A stretch of DNA of 64,000 bases from Clostridia bacterium (GTDB lineage: Bacteria > Bacillota > Clostridia > Christensenellales > Borkfalkiaceae), in contig JAFQWV010000020.1 of the NCBI GenBank assembly GCA_017407325.1, positions 62,001-126,000 on the forward strand, written 5' to 3'. The notes under the pieces were generated by a model. The model saw nothing but the letters and a program-made list of their open reading frames with translations. It ran no database searches and was not told the DNA's origin. Made by a program: the position numbers and the translations under genes. Of this stretch, positions 1 to 9,455 are shown piece by piece. How positions within the stretch are numbered: position 1 is the first letter of the stretch; each line of letters begins with the position of its first letter.

Positions 1-710
1 GCAATATTACCGCTAAAACCGTCGGTTACGATTACGTCGAACTTTCCAGAGAAAAGGTCGCGCGCTTCACAATTTCCCATAAACTCGATATCAGGCATAT
101 CCTTTATGAGTTTATACGCTTCTTTCGTTAGCAGCGTACCCTTTTCTTCTTCTGTTCCGTTTGAAAGCACTGCAACTTTTGGCACTTTAACACCAAGGAC
201 TTCTCTAAAATACACAGAGCCCATAAGCGCAAAGTGTAATAAATTTATAGGCTTGCATTCTGCATTAGCGCCACAGTCAACAAGCATAACCCTTTGATCA
301 GTTGAATTAGCCGTTGGAAGAAGTGGCGTTAAAGATGGCCTAGAAATGCCTTTTATTCTGCCAATTTTCATAACAGAAGCTGTTAAAATTGCACCTGTAC
401 TACCAGAAGAAACTAATGCAGAACAACTTTCATCATGCTTTAATAGATCACACGCTACAACAAGTGACGAGTTACGTTTTTCTCTTATTGCCAAAGTTGG
501 CTTTTCATCGCAACTAATAACTTCGTCTGCATTTAAAACCTCAACTTGATTTTCGTCAAAATCATACTTTTCAAGCTCTTGATTTATTTCTGCACTTTTA
601 CCAACCAAAACTACAGAAATATCCTTGCAATTATTAACCGCGTTTATCGCGCCTTTAATTTGAGCGTATGGCGAATTGTCGCCACCGTAACAATCAACTA
701 TAATTTTCAT
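1..710 (-). CDS. plsX: Phosphate acyltransferase PlsX (C-terminus cut by window edge)
   Basis: PlsX makes acyl-phosphate from acyl-ACP, the first step of phospholipid synthesis in Gram-positive bacteria. The 236 complete codons visible begin MKIIVDCYGGDNSP, the family's N-terminal glycine-rich segment (usually MxIAVDAMGGDxAP), and continue with SSGSTGAILTAS, LVDCGANAECKP and SNGTEEEKGT, all typical of PlsX. The ATG lies one base past the asnS stop, so the two genes are probably cotranscribed; only a weak GTGAG precedes it. The reading frame runs off the left edge, so roughly the last third is missing. The usual recG-fapR-plsX linkage of Bacillus is not kept here. Confidence 0.93.
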   Translation of the reverse strand, partial: MKIIVDCYGGDNSPYAQIKGAINAVNNCKDISVVLVGKSAEINQELEKYDFDENQVEVLNADEVISCDEKPTLAIREKRNSSLVVACDLLKHDESCSALVSSGSTGAILTASVMKIGRIKGISRPSLTPLLPTANSTDQRVMLVDCGANAECKPINLLHFALMGSVYFREVLGVKVPKVAVLSNGTEEEKGTLLTKEAYKLIKDMPDIEFMGNCEARDLFSGKFDVIVTDGFSGNI

Positions 711-711
711 A

Positions 712-2100
712 TTAATACTCACAATTTCCTACGGTTCTTGGGAATGGAAGTACGTCACGGATATTAGAAATTCCGGTTAGGTACATAACCATTCTTTCAA
801 AACCTAAACCAAAGCCTGAGTGAACTGCTCCACCGTATTTCCTAAGGTTTACGTACCAAGCATAATCATCAGGATTTAAGTTAAATTCTTTAAGTTTTTC
901 AATTAAAACGTCTAAACGTTCTTCACGTTGACTACCACCGATAAGCTCGCCAATTCCCGGGACTAAAAGGTCAGCTGCTGCAACGGTTTTATTATCGTCA
1001 TTAAGTCGCATATAGAAAGCCTTGATTTCCTTTGGATAATCAGTTAAAAATACAGGCTTTTTGAAAATAACTTCTGTAAGATATCTTTCATGTTCGCTTT
1101 GAAGGTCGCAACCCCAGAATACAGGATATTCAAACTTGTCCTTAATAGGCTCTAAAAGTTCAATAGCCTTCGTGTAAGTCAAACGAACGAATTCGTTGTT
1201 GTAAACGTTATTAAGTCTATCAACAAGCCCCGTGTCAACAAATTTATTTAAAAACTCAATTTCAGCTGGGCATGTTTTTAAAACGTGACCGATTATTGCC
1301 TTAACCATAGCTTCTGCAACACGCATATCTTCTGCAAGGTCTGCAAAAACCATTTCAGGCTCAATCATCCAAAATTCTGCAGCGTGACGGGAAGTATTCG
1401 ACTTTTCAGCACGGAAAGTAGGCCCAAACGTATAAACGTTGGTAAACGCCATAGCGTATGTTTCAACGTTTAACTGACCAGATACAGTCAATGATGCTTT
1501 CTTGCCGAAAAAGTCTTTAGAATAATCAACTTTTCCGTCTTTTGCAACCTTGTCCATATCTAAAGTAGTAACTTGGAACATTTCACCTGCACCTTCGCAG
1601 TCGCTACCTGTAATTATAGGAGTATGAACGTACACAAAGCCCCTATCATTGAAAAATTTATGAATTGCAAACGCTGCTTCACTTCTGATCCGGAATACTG
1701 CGTTAAAAGTATTAGTTCTTGGACGAAGATAAGCAATTTCACGCAAAAACTCCATGCTGTGGCGTTTCTTTTGTAAAGGATAGTCAGGGGTAGATTCACC
1801 AAGCACCGAAATTTTAGTTGCTTTAAGCTCGAACGGTTGTTTTGCGTTTGGAGTTAATACAAGCGTTCCACAAATTTCTAAAGAAGCACCAACGTTTTGT
1901 TTTGCAATTTCGTCGTAATTGTCTAAAATTTCGCGTTCAAAAACTATTTGTAAATTCTTAAAGTAACTTCCGTCGTTAAGCTCAATAAAACCAAATGATT
2001 TAGAATCTCTAATGGTTCTAGCCCAACCCATAACAGTTATGTTTGCACCATCAAAATCGGTGCTTTTTAAGTATAGGCTTTTAATTTCCGTTCTTTCCAT
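712..2100 (-). CDS. asnS: Asparaginyl-tRNA synthetase
   Basis: Charges tRNA-Asn with asparagine in the cytoplasm. The protein has 462 residues: an N-terminal OB-fold anticodon-binding domain (about 1-110, with ITVMGWART), then the class II catalytic core. Class II motifs seen are [21 protein letters not shown] (motif 2, residues about 230-250) and [19 protein letters not shown] with FPRT at the C-terminus (motif 3). Motif 3 reading [14 protein letters not shown] favours AsnRS over AspRS. The start follows AAGGAG. No T-box leader is present; the short leader instead carries an unusual alternating purine-pyrimidine tract. Confidence 0.95.
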   Translation of the reverse strand: MERTEIKSLYLKSTDFDGANITVMGWARTIRDSKSFGFIELNDGSYFKNLQIVFEREILDNYDEIAKQNVGASLEICGTLVLTPNAKQPFELKATKISVLGESTPDYPLQKKRHSMEFLREIAYLRPRTNTFNAVFRIRSEAAFAIHKFFNDRGFVYVHTPIITGSDCEGAGEMFQVTTLDMDKVAKDGKVDYSKDFFGKKASLTVSGQLNVETYAMAFTNVYTFGPTFRAEKSNTSRHAAEFWMIEPEMVFADLAEDMRVAEAMVKAIIGHVLKTCPAEIEFLNKFVDTGLVDRLNNVYNNEFVRLTYTKAIELLEPIKDKFEYPVFWGCDLQSEHERYLTEVIFKKPVFLTDYPKEIKAFYMRLNDDNKTVAAADLLVPGIGELIGGSQREERLDVLIEKLKEFNLNPDDYAWYVNLRKYGGAVHSGFGLGFERMVMYLTGISNIRDVLPFPRTVGNCEY

Positions 2101-2110
2101 AAAATCTCCT

Positions 2111-2145
2111 TACGCACGCATGTACGTCGCGCGCACGTGCATATA
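2111..2145. other. Alternating purine-pyrimidine tract in the asnS leader
   Basis: Thirty-five bases strictly alternate purine and pyrimidine except for one break at 2127/2128. The tract is rich in CG and CA/TG steps inside very AT-rich surroundings and ends just upstream of the asnS ribosome binding site. Such sequence can adopt Z-DNA, and in RNA its self-complementary pieces can pair. Function is unknown. Confidence 0.6.
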
Positions 2146-2160
2146 AATATAGATATTAAT

Positions 2161-2189
2161 ATATTAACATTTTTTTACAAAAAAAACAA
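2161..2189 (-). promoter_or_regulatory. Candidate asnS promoter
   Basis: On the minus strand TTGTTT (2189-2184) and TAATAT (2166-2161) are 17 bp apart, downstream of the clpX terminator and upstream of asnS. The match is moderate, in AT-rich DNA. Confidence 0.45.
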
Positions 2190-2212
2190 CAAATTTTATA
2201 AAAATATCAACA

Positions 2213-2240
2213 AAAAAAGAGACTTTGCAGTCTCTTTTTT
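2213..2240 (-). terminator. Rho-independent terminator after clpX
   Basis: A perfect 12-bp stem, AAAAAAGAGACT paired with AGTCTCTTTTTT around a TTGC loop, lies just after the clpX stop. The six T bases at the end of the minus-strand arm supply the U-tract. It separates clpX from asnS. Confidence 0.85.
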
Positions 2241-2248
2241 CAAAATTT

Positions 2249-3517
2249 TTATGCAATTTGCTTTTTTATTAAATCAGGTTTCTTTTTGCCTAAAACTACT
2301 TCGCTATCAATTACCACTTTTTCAATTGAATCGTCAGAAGGAATATCGTACATGGCGTCGAGCATTAAGTTCTCAAAAATCGTTCTAAGTCCCCTTGCTC
2401 CGGTTTTTAAACTTATTGCTTTTTTCGCAATTTCTCTAACCGCATCGTCTTTAACGACAAGCTCAACGTTGTCTAAAGAAACGAGCTTTTTATACTGTTT
2501 AACAATTGCATTTTTAGGCTCTGTCATAATTTTGACAAGCGCATCTTCATCGAGCGCAAGAAGTGAAACGGTAATCGGAATTCTACCCACAAACTCAGGA
2601 ATTAAGCCGAATTTTGTTAAATCTTGTGGTTGAACTTCAGCTAAAATTTCTTTATTATCTTCGTTTTTAGAAGTAACAGTAGCATTGAAACCAAAGCTTG
2701 AACCGTCTTTTCTTCTTTCAATAATTTTGTCAAGCCCAACAAACGCCCCACCACAAATAAACAAGATGTTTGTTGTGTCAATTCTAATAAAATCTTGCTG
2801 TGGATGCTTTCTTCCACCTTGAGGCGGAACTGACGCAACCGTACTTTCGATAATTTTTAAAAGTGCTTGTTGTACACCTTCGCCGGAAACGTCGCGCGTT
2901 ATAGAAACGTTTTCACCCTTTCTTGCAATCTTATCGATTTCATCGATATAAATTATACCACGCTCTGCCCTTTCAACGTCGTAATCGGCGTTTTGAATAA
3001 GTTTTAATAAAATGTTTTCAACGTCCTCACCAACGTAACCAGCCTCGGTTAAAGTCGTAGCATCTGCAACGGCAAAAGGAACGTTTAAAATTTTTGCTAA
3101 CGTACTTGCAAGTAAAGTTTTGCCAGAACCTGTCGGTCCAAGCATTAAGATGTTGCTCTTATCCACTTCTGCATCATCAAATTTGCCGTTTTTTCCTTTA
3201 TTTTTCGCATTCATATTTATGCGTTTATAATGGTTGTAAACGGCAACCGACAACACTTTTTTAGCCTTTTCCTGACCAACGATATATTTGTCAAGCTCAG
3301 CCTTAATTTCTTGTGGTTTTAATAATTTTACAACGTCTTTAGACGCTTTTTGATCGCCTTCTTTAATAACGTTTTTACAAACCTCGATACATTCATCACA
3401 AATAAAAACGTTATTCGGACCTGCAATTAGCATATTAGCAAGCTCTTTAGGCTTTCCGCAAAACGAACAACTTAAATCCGTTTTTTTGGTATCGTTATTA
3501 TTGCTATTGTTGTTCAT
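2249..3517 (-). CDS. clpX: ATP-dependent protease ATPase subunit ClpX
   Basis: Hexameric AAA+ unfoldase that feeds substrates to ClpP. The 422 residues hold an N-terminal C4 zinc-binding domain (CSFCG ... CDEC, about 17-46), Walker A GPTGSGKT (about 127), Walker [12 protein letters not shown] (about 190), sensor region [11 protein letters not shown] and the C-terminal KTGARGLR sensor-2 motif. The start follows GGAGGG, a near-perfect ribosome binding site. It lies 24 bp after clpP and is followed by a strong terminator, closing the tig-clpP-clpX operon. The N-terminus has an Asn-rich lead (MNNNSNNND) before the zinc domain. Confidence 0.97.
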   Translation of the reverse strand: MNNNSNNNDTKKTDLSCSFCGKPKELANMLIAGPNNVFICDECIEVCKNVIKEGDQKASKDVVKLLKPQEIKAELDKYIVGQEKAKKVLSVAVYNHYKRINMNAKNKGKNGKFDDAEVDKSNILMLGPTGSGKTLLASTLAKILNVPFAVADATTLTEAGYVGEDVENILLKLIQNADYDVERAERGIIYIDEIDKIARKGENVSITRDVSGEGVQQALLKIIESTVASVPPQGGRKHPQQDFIRIDTTNILFICGGAFVGLDKIIERRKDGSSFGFNATVTSKNEDNKEILAEVQPQDLTKFGLIPEFVGRIPITVSLLALDEDALVKIMTEPKNAIVKQYKKLVSLDNVELVVKDDAVREIAKKAISLKTGARGLRTIFENLMLDAMYDIPSDDSIEKVVIDSEVVLGKKKPDLIKKQIA

Positions 3518-3541
3518 TAACCCTCCAAAAAATATGAAAAA

Positions 3542-4120
3542 CTATCTTTTGTAGTAAACCATGTCAATCAAGCCGTATTCTTTTGCTTCTTCAGCAGAAA
3601 GATAGTTATCTCTGTCGGTATCCTTTTCGATTTGATCGATTGGCTTACCGGTATTTTGAGATAGAATTTGATTGAGTTTTGCTTTAGTTTTCATAATGTG
3701 GTCTGCAACAATTTTAATGTCAGTTGCCTGACCACGAGCACCACCTAGTGGTTGGTGAATCATAATTTCACTGTTAGGTAATGCAAAACGCTTACCTTTT
3801 GCGCCACTTGACAATAAGAATGCACCCATACTTGCTGCAAGTCCTAAACAAATTGTGCTTACGTCACATTTAATATAGTTCATAGTATCGTAAATAGCAA
3901 AACCTGCAGTTACGCTACCACCCGGGCTATTAATGTATAGACAAATGTCTTTATCGGGATCTTTTGCTTCAAGGTAAATAAGTTGAGCAACGACTGCGTT
4001 AGCAAGAGCATCGTCAATTTCGCCTGTAACAAAGACAATTCTGTCTTCTAAAAGTCTTGACCAAAGGTCCATCATCTTTTCGCCTTGGCCGGTTGATTCA
4101 GAAACGGTTAGACATTTCAT
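3542..4120 (-). CDS. clpP: ATP-dependent Clp protease proteolytic subunit ClpP
   Basis: Serine peptidase that forms the tetradecameric barrel partnered by ClpX. The 192-residue protein keeps the catalytic triad at the classical positions: Ser97 in GLAASMGA, His122 in MIHQPLGG and Asp171 in DRDNYLS. The glycine-rich loop [10 protein letters not shown] is present. The start follows AAGGGG at rather long spacing (about 11 bp). It sits between tig and clpX, the standard order in Bacillota. Confidence 0.97.
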   Translation of the reverse strand: MKCLTVSESTGQGEKMMDLWSRLLEDRIVFVTGEIDDALANAVVAQLIYLEAKDPDKDICLYINSPGGSVTAGFAIYDTMNYIKCDVSTICLGLAASMGAFLLSSGAKGKRFALPNSEIMIHQPLGGARGQATDIKIVADHIMKTKAKLNQILSQNTGKPIDQIEKDTDRDNYLSAEEAKEYGLIDMVYYKR

Positions 4121-4187
4121 AATTATTATTCCCCTTGTTAAAATTTTTGATTTTTAAATAAATTTTGTAAGCTTAAAATTTTGCAAA

Positions 4188-5471
4188 TTATTCCATAATG
4201 TTATTAGCAGTAAGGAACGCAAACAACTTGTCAACGATAATTGAATTTTGGATGTATTCAAGTTGTCTTGGATCCATAGTCTTACGGTATTCTTCAACGT
4301 CTTTAGCAACAGATTCTGCTTGTTCTTTTACTTTTTCGTCAATTTCTTCTTGAGTTGCTTCAATCTTTTCAAGCTCGATAATCTTATTTACGATAAGTTG
4401 CTTTTTAACTCTCGAATAAGCAGTTTCCTTGTAAGATTTACGCATATCTTCTTCAGTTTGTCCAATCATTTTGAGATAATCTTGAAGCTTTAAGCCTTGA
4501 TACATAAGTCTGTATTCAAATTGTTGAATCATGCTTGTAACTTCGTTTTCAACCATAGCATCAGGAATTTCAACCGTAGTTTTATCGCTGATAGCGTTTA
4601 AAAGATTGTCTTCGTTTTCGTCGCGTTCACGGCGCTTATTATCCTTGTCGAAATCTGCGCGAATTTTAGCCTTGTAAGCTTCAATTCCGTCTTCACCTGT
4701 CTTATCTTTGATAAATTCGTCGGTAATTTCAGGTAATTCTTTAATAAAGATTTCGTGTAACTTGATTGCAAATACTGCATCTTTACCCTTAAGTTCTTCA
4801 GTATAATCGTCTGGGAATTTAACGTTAATATCTTTTTCTTCGCCAATCTTCATCCCACAAACTTGTTCTTCAAATCCAGGAACGAAAGAGTGAGTTCCAA
4901 GACCTAATCTATATTTTTCTGCTGTACCACCTTCAAATTTAACACCGTCAACACTACCAGAGAAGTCAATTACAACAGTGTCACCTTCTTGGCAAGCACG
5001 GTCAGTTACAGGAACGTCTTTTGCGTTTCTTTCCTGAAGTCTCTTTAAGTCGTTTTCAATGTCTTCGTCCGTAACATTATACTCAACTTTCTTAACCTTT
5101 ATACCCTTGTACGCCTCAATGCTAACTTCAGGCATAACAGGAACTAAAACGTCTAAAACGATTTCGTCTTCTTTAAAATCGTTAAGTCTAATATCTGGAT
5201 CGCCAACTACGTGTAAATCTTTTTCGCTAGATAAAACTTCAGGATAATACTTAGAAATTGCGATATTTAAAGCATCTTCAAAGAAAACGTCTTTACCATA
5301 TTGACTGCAAATTACGTTAAACGGTGCTTTGCCCTTTCTAAAACCTTGAATATTGAATTTACTTTTGTTTTTGAGATAAGCATCGTAGATTGCTTTGTCC
5401 CAATCTTCCTTTTCAATAGTGAGGGTGATTTTTACTTGGCTTTTTTCAGCCTTTTCACAAGTGTACTTCAT
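4188..5471 (-). CDS. tig: Trigger factor (ribosome-bound chaperone, FKBP-type prolyl isomerase)
   Basis: Binds the ribosome exit tunnel and helps nascent chains fold. In 427 residues: the N-terminal ribosome-binding domain with the signature GFRKGKAP (about 44-51), a central FKBP-type domain (about 150-235, GDTVVIDFSGSVDG ... FVPGFEEQVCGMKIGEEK), and a long helical C-terminal substrate cradle (about 240-427). The start follows AGGAG. It is first in tig-clpP-clpX and diverges from rqcH, each having its own promoter in the gap. Confidence 0.96.
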   Translation of the reverse strand: MKYTCEKAEKSQVKITLTIEKEDWDKAIYDAYLKNKSKFNIQGFRKGKAPFNVICSQYGKDVFFEDALNIAISKYYPEVLSSEKDLHVVGDPDIRLNDFKEDEIVLDVLVPVMPEVSIEAYKGIKVKKVEYNVTDEDIENDLKRLQERNAKDVPVTDRACQEGDTVVIDFSGSVDGVKFEGGTAEKYRLGLGTHSFVPGFEEQVCGMKIGEEKDINVKFPDDYTEELKGKDAVFAIKLHEIFIKELPEITDEFIKDKTGEDGIEAYKAKIRADFDKDNKRRERDENEDNLLNAISDKTTVEIPDAMVENEVTSMIQQFEYRLMYQGLKLQDYLKMIGQTEEDMRKSYKETAYSRVKKQLIVNKIIELEKIEATQEEIDEKVKEQAESVAKDVEEYRKTMDPRQLEYIQNSIIVDKLFAFLTANNIME

Positions 5472-5513
5472 TGTCTTGCTCCTATTTAATACTTTTTTAT
5501 TTATATGTAAAAT

Positions 5514-5542
5514 ATTTTAGCATTTTTTGCAAATTTTGTAAA
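5514..5542 (-). promoter_or_regulatory. Candidate tig promoter
   Basis: Minus-strand TTTACA (5542-5537), 17-bp spacer, TAAAAT (5519-5514), upstream of tig. It is back to back with the rqcH promoter. Confidence 0.6.
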
Positions 5543-5559
5543 GTTTTTGTGCGCAAATA

Positions 5560-5588
5560 TTTACAAAATTAAAATAATTTAGTATAAT
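5560..5588 (+). promoter_or_regulatory. rqcH promoter
   Basis: TTTACA (5560-5565), 17-bp spacer, TATAAT (5583-5588). Transcription would begin near 5595, so the in-frame TTG at 5592 cannot be the start codon. This supports the ATG at 5613 preceded by AAGGAG. Confidence 0.75.
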
Positions 5589-5612
5589 ATTTTGGAAAAT
5601 AAAGGAGAAATC

Positions 5613-7313
5613 ATGCCACAAGACGCTTTTTCACTGTATCACACAACCAAAGAACTTGAAAAAATAATCAAAAACGCGCGCGTTGACAAAGTCAACCAAC
5701 CAGATAATGATACGGTTGTGCTGTCGATTAGAGCGCTTAATCAAAACTTAAAGCTTATACTTTGCGCAAATGCACAAAATACAAGAGTTTGCTTGACTAA
5801 AAAAGAAAGCAAAAATCCACTTACTGCGCCTAATTTCTGCATGCTACTAAGAAAACACTTAAGCCACGCTACCATAAAAGATATCGAGCTTTTAGGTTTT
5901 GAAAGAATTATAAAAATTACTTTCGAGTGCAAAAACGAACTTTGGGAAATTACAGACAAAATTATTTACTCTGAAATTATGGGTAAATTCTCAAATATTA
6001 TATTAGTTGAAAACGGAGTAATTTTAGGTGCGCTAAAGCAATCGACTTTAGACGAAAGTAATCTCAGACCTATATTTTCAGGACTAAAATACACACTTCC
6101 AATTTCACAGGAAAAAGTTGAAATCACAGATGAAAAAGCATCTTTAGATATGCTTGAAAAATTCAACGGATGCGATTTAGAAAACTTTATTTTTACTAAC
6201 TTTAAAGGCATTGCAAAATCAACTGCAGTTGAAATTGTGCATAGTTTTAAAATAAAAAATAGCCTTGATGATGATTTTGTAAAAAACTTAAATATTATTG
6301 AATTTTACAAACATTTTAAAAATTTTTATGTTTCACCAAAAATCAATCCAAACCTAACTAACACAAAAAGTGGAAGCGATTTTTATATCACAGATTACAA
6401 AAGTGTTTTAGGTGAAAAAATCTATTTTGACAGCATTTTAGATTGCATTGACCACCACTTTACAAAAAAGGAAGAGAAGAAGTTATTCGACAGTAAAAAA
6501 ACAAAACTTTTACAAGTGATTTCTGCTTTTGATAAAAAGCTTAGAAAGAAACACCAGCTTTTACTTGAAAGGGAATTATCTTGCAAGGATATGGAACAAA
6601 ACAGACTTTACGGAGAATTAATTATAAGCAATTTATATCAACTAAAATCGCCCACCGATAAAGTATGTTTAATAGATTATTCAAAAGAAGACTGCCCTAC
6701 TGTTGAAATTAAACTTGATAAAACAATAACGCCAAAAGAAAATGCAGATAAATTCTTTAAAAAATACGCTAAACAAAAGAAAACTTTAACAGCAACAAGA
6801 GAGTTTATTGAAGAAAATCAACAACTTTTAGATTACGTTTCAACCCTATTTAAAGAACTTGAAGATGCTGAAAGCCTGTCAGATTTTGCAGATATTGAAG
6901 AAGAACTTACTTTAAACGGCATAATTAAACCTAAAAAAGGCACAAAACAAAAGGAACAACCTTCAAAACCGAGAAGATATGAATATCTTGGTTTTGAGAT
7001 ATTAGTCGGCAGAAACAACCTTCAAAACGACAGATTAACCCTATCAAGCGAACGTAATGATATGTTTTTACACACAAAAGACTATCATTCTGCACACGTA
7101 ATAATTAAGTCAATGGGTAGAGAAATTCCAGATAAAGTAATTGAATACGCTGCTGAAATTTGCGCTTATTATAGTAAAGCAAAAAATTCGGATAAAGTTC
7201 CAGTAGACTACACTTTAAGAAAGTTTGTTAAAAAGCCAAACGGTTTAAAAACAGGTATGGTAATTTACACAAACCACAAGACAATTTTAGTCACACCTAA
7301 TCCACATTTTTAA
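5613..7313 (+). CDS. rqcH: RqcH, NFACT-family ribosome quality control protein (FbpA/YloA)
   Basis: Homologue of B. subtilis RqcH (YloA) and eukaryotic NEMF. It binds stalled 50S subunits and recruits tRNA-Ala to add C-terminal alanine tails that mark the peptide for ClpXP. The 566 residues show the NFACT-N start (DAFSLYHTTKEL, KVNQP), a helical coiled-coil middle (about 270-430, charged and Lys/Glu-rich) and the NFACT-R domain (YEYLGFEILVGRNNLQND, FLHTKDYHSAHVIIK). Family work in B. subtilis assigns D97/R98 as essential; here the same positions read E97-R98. The start is the ATG after AAGGAG. Older annotation calls this a fibronectin-binding protein. Confidence 0.93.
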   Translation: MPQDAFSLYHTTKELEKIIKNARVDKVNQPDNDTVVLSIRALNQNLKLILCANAQNTRVCLTKKESKNPLTAPNFCMLLRKHLSHATIKDIELLGFERIIKITFECKNELWEITDKIIYSEIMGKFSNIILVENGVILGALKQSTLDESNLRPIFSGLKYTLPISQEKVEITDEKASLDMLEKFNGCDLENFIFTNFKGIAKSTAVEIVHSFKIKNSLDDDFVKNLNIIEFYKHFKNFYVSPKINPNLTNTKSGSDFYITDYKSVLGEKIYFDSILDCIDHHFTKKEEKKLFDSKKTKLLQVISAFDKKLRKKHQLLLERELSCKDMEQNRLYGELIISNLYQLKSPTDKVCLIDYSKEDCPTVEIKLDKTITPKENADKFFKKYAKQKKTLTATREFIEENQQLLDYVSTLFKELEDAESLSDFADIEEELTLNGIIKPKKGTKQKEQPSKPRRYEYLGFEILVGRNNLQNDRLTLSSERNDMFLHTKDYHSAHVIIKSMGREIPDKVIEYAAEICAYYSKAKNSDKVPVDYTLRKFVKKPNGLKTGMVIYTNHKTILVTPNPHF

Positions 7314-7320
7314 ATATAAA

Positions 7321-7354
7321 AACCTTGTAAATCAATAATTTACAAGGTTTTTTT
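7321..7354. terminator. Bidirectional terminator between rqcH and recG
   Basis: A perfect 12-bp stem AACCTTGTAAAT/ATTTACAAGGTT with a CAATA loop. A T-run follows on the plus strand and an A-run precedes it, so it can stop both convergent genes. Confidence 0.85.
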
Positions 7355-7372
7355 GATTGTTTAAATTTTGCA

Positions 7373-9382
7373 TTAATTTAAAGTTACGTCTTTTAAGGCA
7401 TTATATTTTTCAAGCGCAAGTTTTCTTAAAACGGCAATATTTTCGCCACTTGAGAAAGCGTCGTCTGAAAGTTTCTTTGCTAAAAATATAGTTGACGTAG
7501 AATATTTAAGCGCACCAAGTGTATCAATAATTTTTCCACTTTGACGTGTTCCCATAAAGTCACCACTACCACGCTCTTCAAAGTCACACTCTGAAATTTT
7601 AAATCCGTCTTCGTTATCTTTGATAACTTTAAGTCTTAAAGCAGCTTTTTCACTCTCATTATCCGAAAGCAAGAAACAATAACTTTGCAAATCGCTTCTA
7701 CCAACTCTACCACGAAGTTGATGAAGTTGTGAAAGACCAAATCTATCAGCGCCATAAATCACCATAATAGTTGCATTAGGCACGTCAATACCTACTTCAA
7801 TTACAGTCGTAGAAATTAAAGCATCAATCTTCTTATCCTTAAAATCCAGCATAATTTCAGTCTTTTCTGCATCTTTCATCTTGCCGTGCAGCATAGTTGT
7901 TTTTAGATTTGGCAATCTATTCTTAAGCTCGTCAAAAATTTCTTTTACACTCATCACCGAGCCTTCAGGATCCCCTTCAATCTTAGGACAAACAAAAAAT
8001 GCCTGTCGCCCATTATTAACCTGCTCCTGTATAAAATTAAGCATATCTTGGTATCTTGACTGTGGTACGATGCTTGTTTTTATTTCTGCGCGCGCTTTTG
8101 GTTTATCCGGTATCGTTGAAATATCCAAGTCGCCGTAAAAAATGAGAGAAAGCGTTCTTGGAATTGGCGTTGCACTCATAACTAAAACATCACAAGCATT
8201 GCCTTTTGCAACTAAACTTGAACGCTGAGAAACTCCAAAACGCTGTTGCTCGTCGCAAACTACCAAACTTAAATTTTTAAAAACAACGCTATCTTCAAGT
8301 ACGGCATGCGTTCCACATACGATATCAATTTCACCAGATTTTATCTGGCTTTTTATCAATGTTTTTTCCTTTTGAGAAGTTGAACCACTTAAAAAAGCAA
8401 TTTTAAATTCAGGCAAATATTTTTGAATAAGTGCGTAATTTTGCTTTGCCAAAACTTCAGTCGGTGAAAGCATTACAGATTGATAACCACTTTTTGCACT
8501 AGAAAATAACGCACATAAGCTAACTGCCGTTTTACCACTACCTACGTCGCCTTGAAGCAGTCTATTCATAGTTTTAGGACCTTTTATATCCCTAAAAATA
8601 TCATTTACAGCATTTTTTTGACCTTCTGTAAACTCAAAACCAAACCTTTCAGAGAAAGACTTTAAGTCAGCACCTGTAACACTGTAACGGTTAATCCTAG
8701 CTTGCTCTTTATCACCTTTTATTATTTTAAAAGCTGAAATTAATATAAAATATTCTTCAAGTGCAATACGCTCGCTCGCACTGTCTTTTTCTTCAAAACT
8801 TTTAGGATTATGAACGGAACAGTAAGCATCTTTCAAAGATGCATAATCCGAGTAATTTACTACAGTTTTTGGCAATACACTTGTAAAATTTAATTTACTT
8901 AGCGCATCACTTATAACCGAGCGCATTACCTTTTGAGTTAAGCAACCTTTAACGGAATATACAGGAACGATTCCTTTTAAAGAAATATTCTTATCCAAAA
9001 GTTCAAAAGACGGATTTGTTAATGAAACTTGACCAAACCTATTTCTAACTCTACCGTAAAACAAATATTCTTCGTCAGTTACAAGTTTCGATTCAACGTA
9101 AGGCTGGTTAAACCATATAATATTGAACAGTTCACCTTCTTGCTCACACAAAGCCTTTACGATACTTAATTTACCTTTCTTTGCAAGCGTAGGCTTTCCA
9201 ACGATTCTACCTTTTATAAGAGCGAAATCGTTATGGATTGCGTGGCTTAGTTTTACAGCCCTTCTAAGGTCTAAATAATTGCGTGGAAAATGTCTAACAA
9301 GGTCTTCAGCAGTAAATATACCCATCTTATTAAGGTCGGTTATTCTTTTGTCACTTAAGCCTTTAATATACCTTAATTCCAT
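7373..9382 (-). CDS. recG: ATP-dependent DNA helicase RecG
   Basis: Reverses stalled forks and migrates Holliday junctions. The 669 residues comprise an N-terminal wedge/OB domain (about 1-230; FPRNYLDLR, VPVYSVKG), helicase domain 1 with Walker A GDVGSGKT (about 280) and motif III MSATPIPRTL, and helicase domain 2 with QLRGRVGRSDLQSYC. Motif II reads DEQQRFGV where the family normally has DEQHRFGV. I place the start at the ATG encoding MELRYIKG, because AAGGAG lies 6-7 bases upstream; a ten-residue longer frame would overlap that ribosome binding site. It follows a terminator after fakA. Confidence 0.95.
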   Translation of the reverse strand: MELRYIKGLSDKRITDLNKMGIFTAEDLVRHFPRNYLDLRRAVKLSHAIHNDFALIKGRIVGKPTLAKKGKLSIVKALCEQEGELFNIIWFNQPYVESKLVTDEEYLFYGRVRNRFGQVSLTNPSFELLDKNISLKGIVPVYSVKGCLTQKVMRSVISDALSKLNFTSVLPKTVVNYSDYASLKDAYCSVHNPKSFEEKDSASERIALEEYFILISAFKIIKGDKEQARINRYSVTGADLKSFSERFGFEFTEGQKNAVNDIFRDIKGPKTMNRLLQGDVGSGKTAVSLCALFSSAKSGYQSVMLSPTEVLAKQNYALIQKYLPEFKIAFLSGSTSQKEKTLIKSQIKSGEIDIVCGTHAVLEDSVVFKNLSLVVCDEQQRFGVSQRSSLVAKGNACDVLVMSATPIPRTLSLIFYGDLDISTIPDKPKARAEIKTSIVPQSRYQDMLNFIQEQVNNGRQAFFVCPKIEGDPEGSVMSVKEIFDELKNRLPNLKTTMLHGKMKDAEKTEIMLDFKDKKIDALISTTVIEVGIDVPNATIMVIYGADRFGLSQLHQLRGRVGRSDLQSYCFLLSDNESEKAALRLKVIKDNEDGFKISECDFEERGSGDFMGTRQSGKIIDTLGALKYSTSTIFLAKKLSDDAFSSGENIAVLRKLALEKYNALKDVTLN

Positions 9383-9422
9383 AATTAACTCCTTAAATTT
9401 TTCCACGCCCAAATTTTGTATG

Positions 9423-9450
9423 AAAAAAGGGAAAATTTAATTTTCCCTTT
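9423..9450 (-). terminator. Terminator after fakA
   Basis: Stem AAAGGGAAAA/TTTTCCCTTT with a 5-nt AT loop. On the minus strand it is followed by six T bases. It lies between the fakA stop and the recG ribosome binding site, so recG is probably read by leakage or from a weak promoter I cannot pick out. Confidence 0.75.
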
Positions 9451-9455
9451 AAAAA

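Noticed and set aside
2101..2212. T-box riboswitch upstream of asnS
   Set aside because: The leader is too short and no T-box core (AGGGTGGNACCGCG-like) is visible. The same holds for pheS (42434-42484).
5592..5612. TTG start for rqcH at 5592
   Set aside because: It lies only four bases after the -10 box, before or at the likely transcription start. The ATG at 5613 has AAGGAG in front.
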